Source of the DNA: Pseudomonas fluorescens
Lineage (GTDB): Bacteria; Pseudomonadota; Gammaproteobacteria; Pseudomonadales; Pseudomonadaceae
Direction of reading: 5' to 3'
NCBI RefSeq assembly: GCF_018614775.1
Contig: NZ_JAGGOF010000002.1
Span: 1-64,000 of the forward strand
DNA length: 64,000 nucleotides
Shown here: piece by piece, positions 37,030 through 45,188 of the stretch
Layout: every line of letters starts with the position of its first letter
Numbering within the stretch: position 1 is the first letter of the stretch
Position numbers and translations under genes: made by a program
The notes under the pieces: model-generated
Databases searched by the model: none
What the model was told of the DNA's origin: nothing
The model's input: only the letters and a program-made list of their open reading frames with translations

Positions 37030-39503
37030 TGATCTTTCGCCAGACCCTCAAGGCGCTGCTCAGCCATTGGCGCCACCACCCGGTGCAATTTTTCAGCGTG
37101 CTGACCGGGCTCTGGCTCGCCACCAGCCTGCTGACTGGCGTGCAAGCGTTGAACAGTCAGGCGCGGGACAGCTACGCCCGCGCCAGCCAGCTCATCGGCG
37201 GGCAGCCCCAGGCCAGCCTCAGCGCGCCCGGTGGCGGCACGTTCCCTCAACAATGGTTCGTCGATCTGCGCCGTCAGGGTTGGCCGGTGTCGCCGGTGTT
37301 GCAGGCCCGGGTGATGCTCAAGGGGTACGAAGACCAGCGCCTGCAACTGATGGGCATCGACCCGGTGTCGTTGCCGCCTGGTGCGGCGCTGGCGGGGCAG
37401 GCACGGGAGATGAGCGAGGTGGTGGCGTTTTTCACCGACCCCGGCCGCACCTGGATCGCCCCGCAAACCCTGCAAGCCCTGGGACTGGCTGAGGGCGATC
37501 GACCCCAGACAGTCGACGGGCAAGCCTTGCCGCCCTTGCACAGTCAACCGGACATGGCGCCAGGCATGCTGTTGATGGACATCGGGTTTGCCCAACGCAT
37601 GCTCGGGCTGCCGGACCAGTTGTCGCGGTTACTGCTGCCCGCCACATTCAACGCTGGCCTGCCGGAGGCATTCGTCGGTCGCTTGCAACTCAAGCGCGCC
37701 GATGAAGAAAACAACCTGTCGCGCCTGACCGAAAGCTTTCACCTGAACCTCGATGCCCTCGGGTTTCTGTCGTTCGTGGTGGGGCTGTTCATCGTTCACG
37801 CGGCCATCGGCCTGGCCCTGGAGCAACGCCGCAGTTTGTTGCGCACGTTGCGCGCTTGCGGCATCAGTGCGCGGAGGCTGGTCGTCAGCCTGGCGATCGA
37901 ATTGGGTGCGTTGGCTTTGTTGGGCGGCATTGCCGGGGTGCTGAGCGGTTATTGGCTGGCGAGCCTGCTATTGCCCGACGTCGCCGCGAGCTTGCGCGGC
38001 TTGTACGGTGCCGAAGTGGCCGGCCATCTGAACCTCAGCCCGTGGTGGTGGCTCAGCGGGGTCGGCCTGAGCCTGTTGGGCGCGCTGCTGGCCGGGGCTG
38101 ACAGTTTGCTGCGGGCGGCGCGCCTGCCATTGCTGGCGTTGGCCAAGCCCCAGGCCTGGCATCAGGCCCATGCACGCCGGCTGCGACGCCAGGGGTGGGT
38201 GGCAGCGCTGGCGGCATTGATCGCTGGGTCGGCGTTGATCTGGGGTGACAGCCTCGCCAGCGGATTTGTGCTGATGACCGCCTTATTGCTGGGCGCGGCG
38301 CTGGCCTTGCCGGTGCTGCTCAACAGCGCGTTGAACCTGTTGTTGCGCGGCAGCCGCTCGGTACTCGGACAGTGGTTTCTCGCCGACTGCCGGCAGCAAT
38401 TGCCGACGCTGAGCCTGGCACTGATGGCGCTGCTGCTGGCATTGGCGGCCAACATCGGCGCCGGCAGCATGACCTCAGGTTTCCGCCAGACCTTCAACCA
38501 TTGGCTGGAACAACGGTTGACCTCCGAGCTGTACATCAGCCCGCAAACCCCGGCCCAAGCGGGCGAGCTGCAGCGCTGGCTCGAACACCAGCCGACAGTC
38601 ACTGCGGTGCTGCCCAACTGGCAAGTGTCCGTCCCGCTGCAAGGTTGGCCGGTGGACATCTTCGGCATCATCGACCACCCCGCGTATCGTCAGCATTGGC
38701 CGCTGCTGGAGGCGTCCGGCGACCAGGCGTGGGAACAACTTGCCGGTGCCGACACGCTGATGCTCAGCGAACAGCTGGCCCGGCGGCTCAAGGTGAAGAT
38801 AGGCGATCAATTGACCCTCCCGACCCCGCAAGGGCCATGGACGCCGCGCATCGTCGGGATCTATGCCGACTACGGCAATCCCAAGGGTCATGTGCTGATC
38901 AACGCCGATCACTTGTTGACGCATTGGCCGCACCTGACGCCGTATCGTTTCAACCTGCGGGTCGAGCCGTCCGCGATCCCGGGAGTGCTGACAGCGCTGC
39001 AAAGTCGATTCAACCTGGATGACAGCCACATCGTCGATCAGGCCCGGCTCAAGGGCTGGTCGACCCAGGTGTTCGAGCGCACCTTTGCCGCCACCGCAGC
39101 CCTTAACAGCCTGACCCAGGCAGTCGCCGGCGTGGCGTTGTTCATCAGCCTGCTGACCCAGAGCCAGAGTCGCCTGGGGCAATTGGCATCCTTGTGGGCG
39201 CTGGGCGTGACGCGTCGGCAGCTGATGCTGCTCAACCTCGGCCAGACCTGGCTATTGGCATTGTTGACCCTGGTGCTGGCCTTACCGCTGGGCATTGCCC
39301 TGGCCTGGTGCCTGGACGCCGTGATCAACGTGCAAGCCTTCGGATGGCGCTTGCCGTTGCAGGTGTTCCCGTTGCAGTTGGCGCAGTTGCTGGCCTTGGC
39401 GATGCTCGCCACGCTGTTGGCCTCGGCCTGGCCGCTGTACGCGCTGTACCGCACGCAGCCAGCGGATTTGCTGAGGCGTTTTTCCCAGGATGATTGCCCA
39501 TGA
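37029..39503 (+). CDS. FtsX-type ABC permease, fused AttF-AttG-like
   Basis: An 824-residue protein with a first membrane helix near the start, a periplasmic domain, and three central helices (about 240-360). A second set lies after 395, followed by another periplasmic domain and three C-terminal helices (about 695-805). This is two FtsX-like halves in one chain, as in YbbP-like and AttFG permeases. Such mechanotransmission-type permeases do not pump small solutes but move lipids or lipoproteins or signal across the membrane. The end overlaps the next start (ATGA). Confidence 0.85.
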   Translation: MIFRQTLKALLSHWRHHPVQFFSVLTGLWLATSLLTGVQALNSQARDSYARASQLIGGQPQASLSAPGGGTFPQQWFVDLRRQGWPVSPVLQARVMLKGYEDQRLQLMGIDPVSLPPGAALAGQAREMSEVVAFFTDPGRTWIAPQTLQALGLAEGDRPQTVDGQALPPLHSQPDMAPGMLLMDIGFAQRMLGLPDQLSRLLLPATFNAGLPEAFVGRLQLKRADEENNLSRLTESFHLNLDALGFLSFVVGLFIVHAAIGLALEQRRSLLRTLRACGISARRLVVSLAIELGALALLGGIAGVLSGYWLASLLLPDVAASLRGLYGAEVAGHLNLSPWWWLSGVGLSLLGALLAGADSLLRAARLPLLALAKPQAWHQAHARRLRRQGWVAALAALIAGSALIWGDSLASGFVLMTALLLGAALALPVLLNSALNLLLRGSRSVLGQWFLADCRQQLPTLSLALMALLLALAANIGAGSMTSGFRQTFNHWLEQRLTSELYISPQTPAQAGELQRWLEHQPTVTAVLPNWQVSVPLQGWPVDIFGIIDHPAYRQHWPLLEASGDQAWEQLAGADTLMLSEQLARRLKVKIGDQLTLPTPQGPWTPRIVGIYADYGNPKGHVLINADHLLTHWPHLTPYRFNLRVEPSAIPGVLTALQSRFNLDDSHIVDQARLKGWSTQVFERTFAATAALNSLTQAVAGVALFISLLTQSQSRLGQLASLWALGVTRRQLMLLNLGQTWLLALLTLVLALPLGIALAWCLDAVINVQAFGWRLPLQVFPLQLAQLLALAMLATLLASAWPLYALYRTQPADLLRRFSQDDCP

Positions 39504-40570
39504 AGACCCACGTTGGCCTGCTGTTGCTGGCGTTGCTCGGTGGCTGCGATAACCCGCCGCCGCCACAGAAGGGTTTTGCCGGGCTCGGCGATCAGGCGAT
39601 TGCCTACACGCCGGTGGTGCCTGGGCGGCTGTTCGGTTTCCCGGCTGATCATGGCGTCCATGAGGGCTTTCGGATCGAGTGGTGGTACGTCACCGCCAAT
39701 CTCAAGGATGCCCAGGGCCGCGATTTTGGCGTGCAATGGACGCTGTTTCGCAGCGCCTTGGACGCCGCGCCCCAGGCGGATGGCTGGCGTAACCAGACGA
39801 TCTGGCTCGGTCACGCCGCCGTCACGTCCGCCACCGTGCATCATGCCGCCGAGCGTTACGCCCGAGGCGGGGTGGGGCAGGCCGGGGTGCAAACGGTGCC
39901 CTTCAGCGCCTGGATCGATGACTGGCAGTTCGGCACTCAGGCGTCAGGCGCCGATCCGTTGGCGGACATGCAATTGAAGGCCCGTGATCCACGCTTCAGC
40001 TATGACTTGCGGCTCACGTCGACCCGTCCATTGGTGTTGCAGGGGGATCACGGCTTCAGCCAGAAATCCGAGCAGGGCCAGGCGTCGTACTACTACAGCC
40101 AGCCGTTCTTCCAGGCCAGCGGCCAGCTGGAAATCGATGGCCAGCGCTACACGGTCAGCGGCCCGGCCTGGCTCGATCGCGAGTGGAGCAGCCAACCGCT
40201 GACGGCCAACCAGACCGGCTGGGACTGGTTCTCGCTGCACCTGGACAGCGGTGACCACTTGATGCTTTACCGCATGCGCCACAAGGACGGCGCGCCTTAC
40301 CTCACCGGCACCTGGATCGATGCCCAAGGCCACTCACAAGCGCTGCAGGCCGGGGACATCAACCTGGCGCCGCTGGATACGGCCGAGGTCGCCGGGCGTG
40401 CGATGCCGGTGCGCTGGTCAATCAAAATCCCGGGCAAACAGCTGGACGTCACCACCCAGGCCTTGAACCCCAACGCCTGGATGAACCTGCGGATTCCTTA
40501 TTGGGAAGGGCCGATGCAACTGAGCGGCAGCCACGGTGGCAGCGGTTATCTGGAGATGACCGGCTATTGA
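39500..40570 (+). CDS. CrtC/AttH-family lipocalin-like lipoprotein
   Basis: A 356-residue lipoprotein (L-L-G-G-C, cysteine 16). It has the CrtC/AttH hallmark H-E-G-F-R-I-E-W-W-Y-V-T-A-N-L near residue 55 and W-L-D-R-E-W-S-S-Q near 232. This double-lipocalin family includes hydroxyneurosporene synthase and uncharacterised AttH. Here it is anchored in the envelope and co-encoded with an LolD/FtsX ABC pair, so a lipid or lipoprotein-related substrate is plausible. ATG at 39500 overlaps the permease stop. Confidence 0.85.
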   Translation: MKTHVGLLLLALLGGCDNPPPPQKGFAGLGDQAIAYTPVVPGRLFGFPADHGVHEGFRIEWWYVTANLKDAQGRDFGVQWTLFRSALDAAPQADGWRNQTIWLGHAAVTSATVHHAAERYARGGVGQAGVQTVPFSAWIDDWQFGTQASGADPLADMQLKARDPRFSYDLRLTSTRPLVLQGDHGFSQKSEQGQASYYYSQPFFQASGQLEIDGQRYTVSGPAWLDREWSSQPLTANQTGWDWFSLHLDSGDHLMLYRMRHKDGAPYLTGTWIDAQGHSQALQAGDINLAPLDTAEVAGRAMPVRWSIKIPGKQLDVTTQALNPNAWMNLRIPYWEGPMQLSGSHGGSGYLEMTGY

Positions 40571-40635
40571 TAATCGCCGGAACTCCCTGCGCTCGTGTGC
40601 CCTCATAGCTTATGAATGCCCCGCAGGAGCCTGCT

Positions 40636-40878
40636 ATGAGCGATGACCTCAAACTTCCGGCGCTGACCGATTGGCAGCGACTGTTCGACGACAAGGCCTA
40701 TTGGCAGCAATCCCCCGACGCGCATTTCACCGAGCTGATGCGGATGGCGGACGACCTGTTCGGCCAGGGCGCCATCGACCTGACGCAATGGCAGGATTTG
40801 AAAGCCAGGGCCGAGCAACTTCACCAGCGCTCCCCGGATGCCAACGTCGCGCAAGAAGTCGCCGACCCCGATGCCTGA
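40636..40878 (+). CDS. Small hydrophilic protein, unknown
   Basis: An 80-residue soluble protein (MSDDLKLPAL start; W-Q-R-L-F-D-D-K near 15; L-F-G-Q-G-A-I-D near 44). Likely helical. Good AGGAGCC site 6 bp before the ATG at 40636; the frame upstream to 40612 lacks one. Followed after 27 bp by a second small hydrophilic ORF, so the two may be cotranscribed. No known family recognised. Confidence 0.6.
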   Translation: MSDDLKLPALTDWQRLFDDKAYWQQSPDAHFTELMRMADDLFGQGAIDLTQWQDLKARAEQLHQRSPDANVAQEVADPDA

Positions 40879-40905
40879 CCCACCCTTGAAAACAAGGAGT
40901 CCGCT

Positions 40906-41079
40906 ATGAAACACAATCCCGAACCCTCACGGCACAATCCCGATGGCCCGGCGATGCCCGGCGAAGTGGAGCGCGATAACGACGCCCTGCGCCCCAATGA
41001 CCCGGCCAAGCGTAAAGAGAAAGAGGGTGATGCCGGGGCGGGGGATACCGATGCACAGAAAACCGGGCGGCGGGGTTGA
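40906..41079 (+). CDS. 57-residue hydrophilic protein, probably disordered
   Basis: Reads MKHNPEPSRHNPDG and ends AQKTGRRG. Almost no hydrophobic residues, many D, P, K and G, so intrinsically disordered. AAGGAG lies six bases before the ATG, an excellent ribosome site. Similar in style to the product of 12710-12946; both may be stress-related small proteins (inference). Confidence 0.55.
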   Translation: MKHNPEPSRHNPDGPAMPGEVERDNDALRPNDPAKRKEKEGDAGAGDTDAQKTGRRG

Positions 41080-41277
41080 TGCGCTCTTTGCACCCGCTCA
41101 CTTGAATTCAGACTCGTTCAACGGGGCGGGTCGTGGATATTAGAAACTGCTGGTTAATAACTGTTTAACTTGACGGGTCTTGTGCCAGCACTTGATGTGA
41201 TGGTCCTTGGACTGGGTGTTTAATTTTGTAGAAGTGCCTGTACAGCTATTTATCTGAAACAAGGTATGTCGTAAATC

Positions 41278-41370
41278 GTGGCGAGGGAGCTTGCTCACGC
41301 TTGGGCGCGTAGCGACGGTTTTCATAGTAACTGCTCCGCAGCCCAGCCGGAGCAAGCTCCCTCGTCACGG
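41278..41370. repeat. REP-like pair, divergent subtype
   Basis: CGTGGCGAGGGAGCTTGCTC and its inverse (GGAGCAAGCTCCCTCGTCACG). A different, GAGGGAGCTTGCTC core from the main REP type of the window. Confidence 0.8.
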
Positions 41371-41487
41371 GGGCGCTCAATCGGCGAATGTAATAAACCA
41401 ATGAGGTTTAAACATTACGACTAAAGATTAATAATTATTTAAACAGGTGGGCGGACAGCGTGTTGAAGTTCCACTATTATTGGGTCC

Positions 41488-41550
41488 GTTCGCCCAGTGT
41501 CAGGCTCTTTACCAGTGCATGGAATGCCGAGGCCATTGCACTGGGCGAAC
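41488..41550. repeat. 12-bp inverted repeat with overlapping alternative stem
   Basis: GTTCGCCCAGTG (41488-41499) and CACTGGGCGAAC (41539-41550) are exact inverse copies. Inside, CCAGTGCATGG (41512-41522) can pair with CCATTGCACTGG (41533-41544) with a one-base bulge. The two right arms share CACTGG, so only one stem can form at a time. Lies just past the hcp 3' end. Confidence 0.7.
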
Positions 41551-41633
41551 ACCACTTCTGAATCAAACGTTATTGATTATCCAGATGCCAGTTGAGCCGT
41601 CGTAGGGACGATGGTCATCCGGCTGCTTGCGAT

Positions 41634-42152
41634 TCAATCTTCCTTTAGTTTGCGCCAGTCGTCGGAACCGGTCGTGCCGCAGACTTCGTGTGTCCAGGTA
41701 ATTTTGCGATATGAAAAGTGCACATCCTGCAGGTGCGTGAAGTGTCCGTTCGCCAGGTCTTGGCAGTTGTGCATGTAGTCCTTGATCTCGACGATGATCG
41801 CGCCCTCCAATTCAGTGGTGTAGTAAAGCTCCTCCTTGCCGTTTGCAGCCGTGCGATACCAATGAATGATGACCTCGGGCAGCCTTTCGCCTTTACACAA
41901 TGCCGTATGCAGCAGCGGTGAGGACCTGTCGAAGACTTTGGTGATGACCAGTGGCTGATGCACACGTGTGCCGGTTGGTTGGCCGGATTGCGGATCACGA
42001 GGCCTGGTCACTCGATGCTCGAAGCGTTGCACCATGACTTGGTCTTCATGGTCGTCCTGATAGGTGTTGCCCACCGAGTCTTCTGTAAACGCATTTTCAG
42101 TGATTAGACCTTGTAGTGCGCCACGGATGGAGATGTACGCGGGGGTAGCCAA
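41634..42152 (-). CDS. hcp: Hcp-family type VI secretion tube protein (orphan)
   Basis: A 172-residue Hcp1-type protein starting MATPAYISIRGALQG. It keeps the family's D-x-x-G-N-T-Y, R-x-H-x-P-L-V-I-T-K-V-x-D-x-S-S-P-L-L and later K-x-I-x-W-x-H blocks, and ends in a short charged tail. It is the usual length for Hcp without a toxin extension. No other T6SS gene lies in the window, so it is an orphan copy. The gene is AT-richer than its neighbours and flanked by inverted repeats. Hcp hexamers form the secreted tube and carry effectors. Confidence 0.9.
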   Translation of the reverse strand: MATPAYISIRGALQGLITENAFTEDSVGNTYQDDHEDQVMVQRFEHRVTRPRDPQSGQPTGTRVHQPLVITKVFDRSSPLLHTALCKGERLPEVIIHWYRTAANGKEELYYTTELEGAIIVEIKDYMHNCQDLANGHFTHLQDVHFSYRKITWTHEVCGTTGSDDWRKLKED

Positions 42153-42370
42153 TGGATGCTCTCCTTGCTGGATAACGGGATAGGCCTGGGAGGGAATCCT
42201 CCCGAGGCGGCCTGTTGGTTATCAAGAGCTGTGCCATTTTTTTAAAAAAACCTATAAATCAATAAGTTGAGCTGTATTTCGGCTGATTGCCCTTCTATTT
42301 GAACAGGAAACCGCGTCAAGGCTTGCCCGGATCAACGCAGTTTCCTGCCGATATACCCTTCAGTCCGTTC

Positions 42371-43747
42371 CTACACACCCAGCGCGGCCATGCATTCGTC
42401 AATCGAACGCTGCTGCGTCTCGGCATACAACCCCAATTCATCAATCGTCGCCCGCCCCAGCGCTGCTTCAAAAGCCTGGCGATTGGACTGCCCGGCATAG
42501 TGACTCTGGGCGGCATCGCCGAGGTTCGACTGGAAGATGCCGGCGGCGCTGACGGGCAGGAAATCCTCGTACACCAGGGGCTCGGCGCGCAGGTATTGCT
42601 GCTCCAGCAGGCGTTCCAGGGAGGCCGGTTGTTCGAGGGTGTCTTTGGCGGCGAGGCCTTCGGGTGTCACGAAATAGCGGAAGTAGGCCAACGCCTGCTG
42701 ACGTAGCTCATCGTGGTTGTCCGGGAACGCCGAAAAGTATTCGCTCATCAACGCGTCGTAGCGCTGGGCGTTGGCCTCGTTGGGAAACTCGCCCAGCGCA
42801 TCACGGGCGGCGTTGAGCAATTGGTCGTAGAGCGCCCGGCCCTTGGGTGTAAGGGCGGCCCCGCGTTGCTCGATTTCGCCGAAACGGGCGCTGTGGCTGC
42901 CTTGACCGTGGGGCTGGTCAGTGAAAGCGACGGGTTCGTCAAGGGCCTTGAAGCTGGTCTGGCGCAGCAGGATCGGGCATTGGCGACGAGGCGGGCCTTC
43001 GATCACTGCTTTGGGAGTGATGCCGTGGACGGGCATCTGCGCCTGGACGATGTCGATATCGAGGGTGCGCGGCGTCAAGTGGTTGATGTGTGGGCCCTTG
43101 AACGCCACCACGTCGGCGACCAGCCGGTGTTGGGCGCTCAGTTGCCGGTACTGTTCTGCGGTGACGGTGGCGCTGTGGTGCCAGCGAAAGGTTTCCAGGG
43201 CCTGCAGGACAAACTCGTCGGCTTGAGGCTCGCTCAAGCCGCCCTGGCGTTCGGCCCGCTCAATGAGTTCCAGGGCGCCGGGGGTGAAGATCTGCCGTCT
43301 GGCCAGTACCGACTCGGCGAAGCCCCGCAGTTCGGCGTTCTCGATCAGTTCCAGGCGCAGCAGCGAGGTGAACACCCGGAACGGGCTGACGTGCAGGGCG
43401 CTTTCATGCACCGCGCGAAACGCGGTCGAATGCACCGGCACCCCGGCAGGCGTGAGGTCGTAATAGCCCACCGGTTGCATGCCCATGACCGCGAACAGTC
43501 GCCCCAGGGTCGCCAGCTCTGCCGCGGTGCCGACGCGGATCGCGCCGTGGCGCTCCAGGTCCAGGCGTTGCAGTTCGCCAGTGCTGCGCAGGTGGGCGGC
43601 CAGTTGAGCGTCCTCTATCAGCACCTGGGCGTTGGTTTGCTCCACCAGCTTCATCAGGGCGCCATACAGCGGCACCTCGTCGCGGTACATGTCGGACATC
43701 GCTCGGGAGAAGCGTTGGCGGATCAGGTCGGGGCTGACGAAACTCAT
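42371..43747 (-). CDS. hglS: 2-oxoadipate dioxygenase/decarboxylase (YdcJ/DUF1338)
   Basis: A 458-residue enzyme of the HglS/YdcJ family (VOC-like), which converts 2-oxoadipate to D-2-hydroxyglutarate in D-lysine breakdown. Metal-site candidates: H106 in PVHSTAFR, H220/H223 in KGPHINHLTPR and E291 or E293 in RFGEIEQRG. Full length for the family. The start at 43747 is the usual MSFV(S/T)PDxIR. Stands alone; no other lysine-degradation gene is in the window. Confidence 0.85.
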   Translation of the reverse strand: MSFVSPDLIRQRFSRAMSDMYRDEVPLYGALMKLVEQTNAQVLIEDAQLAAHLRSTGELQRLDLERHGAIRVGTAAELATLGRLFAVMGMQPVGYYDLTPAGVPVHSTAFRAVHESALHVSPFRVFTSLLRLELIENAELRGFAESVLARRQIFTPGALELIERAERQGGLSEPQADEFVLQALETFRWHHSATVTAEQYRQLSAQHRLVADVVAFKGPHINHLTPRTLDIDIVQAQMPVHGITPKAVIEGPPRRQCPILLRQTSFKALDEPVAFTDQPHGQGSHSARFGEIEQRGAALTPKGRALYDQLLNAARDALGEFPNEANAQRYDALMSEYFSAFPDNHDELRQQALAYFRYFVTPEGLAAKDTLEQPASLERLLEQQYLRAEPLVYEDFLPVSAAGIFQSNLGDAAQSHYAGQSNRQAFEAALGRATIDELGLYAETQQRSIDECMAALGV

Positions 43748-43883
43748 GGTGGCGTTCCTGGCATGGGAAGGGGTAAAGATAAGTTGCACGAAAGATCGCA
43801 GCCTTCGCCGACCCCGACAAACGAAGAATCTTCAGGACTTCATTCTGCCAGGGACTGACCCGCGTCGAGGTCCCAGGGCCTGT

Positions 43884-44813
43884 TCATTGCCCCAACCCCT
43901 TGAGAAACTCCCGATACAACGCCGCCGTTTTCCCCGGCTTCTCGACCATCGGCATGTGACCGACCCCGTCCCAGATTTCCACCCGCAAATCGGCGATGCC
44001 CTTGCTCCACACCGGCACGCTGCTGACATCGATCAGCCGGTCCTTGCGGCCCCAGAGCAGCAGCGACGGCGCGCGGATATCCGACAGGCGCGGTTCCATC
44101 GGCGGGCTGGCGCGAAAGTCGACGAAGATCTCCGCCAGCTCTTCCCGGCGCTGCTCGTAGCGTTGGGCCAGGGCCGCCAGGACCACGCTGGGCACCCATG
44201 GCGGCGAGGCCATGGTCATGGCGTAGAACGGCGCGAACTCATCCCGCGAGCGCATGAGGAACGGGTTATGCCCGGCAGCCAAGTGGCGTTCCATGTCGCT
44301 GGGCTCGGGGGCGGTGACCCCGGCCGGGTCGATCAGCGCCAGGGTCAGCACGCGCTCAGGGTAAGTGGCCGCCAGCCACGCCGCGAGGTAGCCACCCATG
44401 GAATTGCCGATCACGTGGACCTTGTCCAGGCCGCAGGCGTCGAGCAGCTCAATTGCACGCCGGGCCTGGCTCGGAATGTCGTAGCCGCCGCCAGCCTTGA
44501 AGCCGGTTTCGCCATGGCCGGCCAGGTCGGGGACCACCACCCGGTAGTCGCTGACGAAATGCCGGGCAAAGCGCAGCCAGAGGTTCTTGTCGGCGCTGTA
44601 GCCATGCAGCATCAGGATGCTGCCGGACGCTTCATAAGGCCCACCCTGCCAGGTCGATACGGTCATCTCGCTGATGGGCACGGTGATTTTGTGCAACCGG
44701 TAAAGCCGCGCTTCCAGGGCCGTGCTCATGTCGTACAGCACATGGCCGATGCCCGGATACGTCAACCAGCTCCAGGCGATAAACACGGCAAGGACTACCC
44801 ACAACACCAGCAT
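43884..44813 (-). CDS. Membrane-anchored alpha/beta hydrolase, lipase-like
   Basis: A 309-residue protein with an N-terminal helix (MLVLWVVLAVFIAWSWLTY) acting as anchor or signal. Catalytic triad: nucleophile in GNSMGG, acid in G-R-K-D-R-L-I-D and histidine in V-G-H-M-P. Lipase/esterase or epoxide-hydrolase-like, substrate unknown. GGAGGGC precedes the ATG at 44813 at good spacing, and the longer frame upstream lacks a family match. Confidence 0.85.
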   Translation of the reverse strand: MLVLWVVLAVFIAWSWLTYPGIGHVLYDMSTALEARLYRLHKITVPISEMTVSTWQGGPYEASGSILMLHGYSADKNLWLRFARHFVSDYRVVVPDLAGHGETGFKAGGGYDIPSQARRAIELLDACGLDKVHVIGNSMGGYLAAWLAATYPERVLTLALIDPAGVTAPEPSDMERHLAAGHNPFLMRSRDEFAPFYAMTMASPPWVPSVVLAALAQRYEQRREELAEIFVDFRASPPMEPRLSDIRAPSLLLWGRKDRLIDVSSVPVWSKGIADLRVEIWDGVGHMPMVEKPGKTAALYREFLKGLGQ

Positions 44814-45188
44814 GTTCTGCCCTCCATGGGTTACGACAGGATGTGATCCGCCAACCTGAGCCGGCGGGTCAACCAGTGTTAAGTGAAGCTGAAACCCGGG
44901 AACATCGCGATCACACGGCCGCTTTTGCTTTGATACCGGCTGTGACAGCCGCCGGATTTCCACACCGTGCGCTGCATTTCCCGATGGATCATCGCCGTGT
45001 AGCGCTGTTCCGCCACCGGTTGGGATTTGCCGAACGCCTTGTCATGTATAGCCAATAATCCGCGCAAAGCCGGGCAATTCAACACGAATGAATACCCCTG
45101 CAATCGGTAGTGGCTATTTGATGGTGCCCTGATAGACTCCAGTCAATCCCTCCCGACAACCCGGGACACCCGCGGTGCAGAGGCCTCT
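44814..45188. other. Intergenic region, one doubtful short ORF
   Basis: 375 bp between the hydrolase and the cyclase. A minus-strand frame (44879-45103) ends in a peptide such as QRTVWKSGG...MFPGFSFT, which looks protein-like but lacks a convincing start or ribosome site. It is not called as a gene. The rest holds the divergent promoters. Confidence 0.3.

Larger units (their letters stand above)
41080..41633. other. AT-richer intergenic region beside hcp
   Basis: A 554-bp region. It holds a REP-like pair (41278-41370), AT-rich stretches (near 41390-41450) and a 12-bp perfect inverted repeat (41488-41550). No convincing ORF. Lower G+C than the surroundings suggests acquired DNA together with the hcp gene. 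Confidence 0.6.

Noticed and set aside
44879..45103. A 74-codon minus-strand ORF between hydrolase and cyclase
   Set aside because: The C-terminal peptide looks protein-like, but the frame opens with TTG and no internal ATG has a convincing ribosome site. It remains possible but unsupported.
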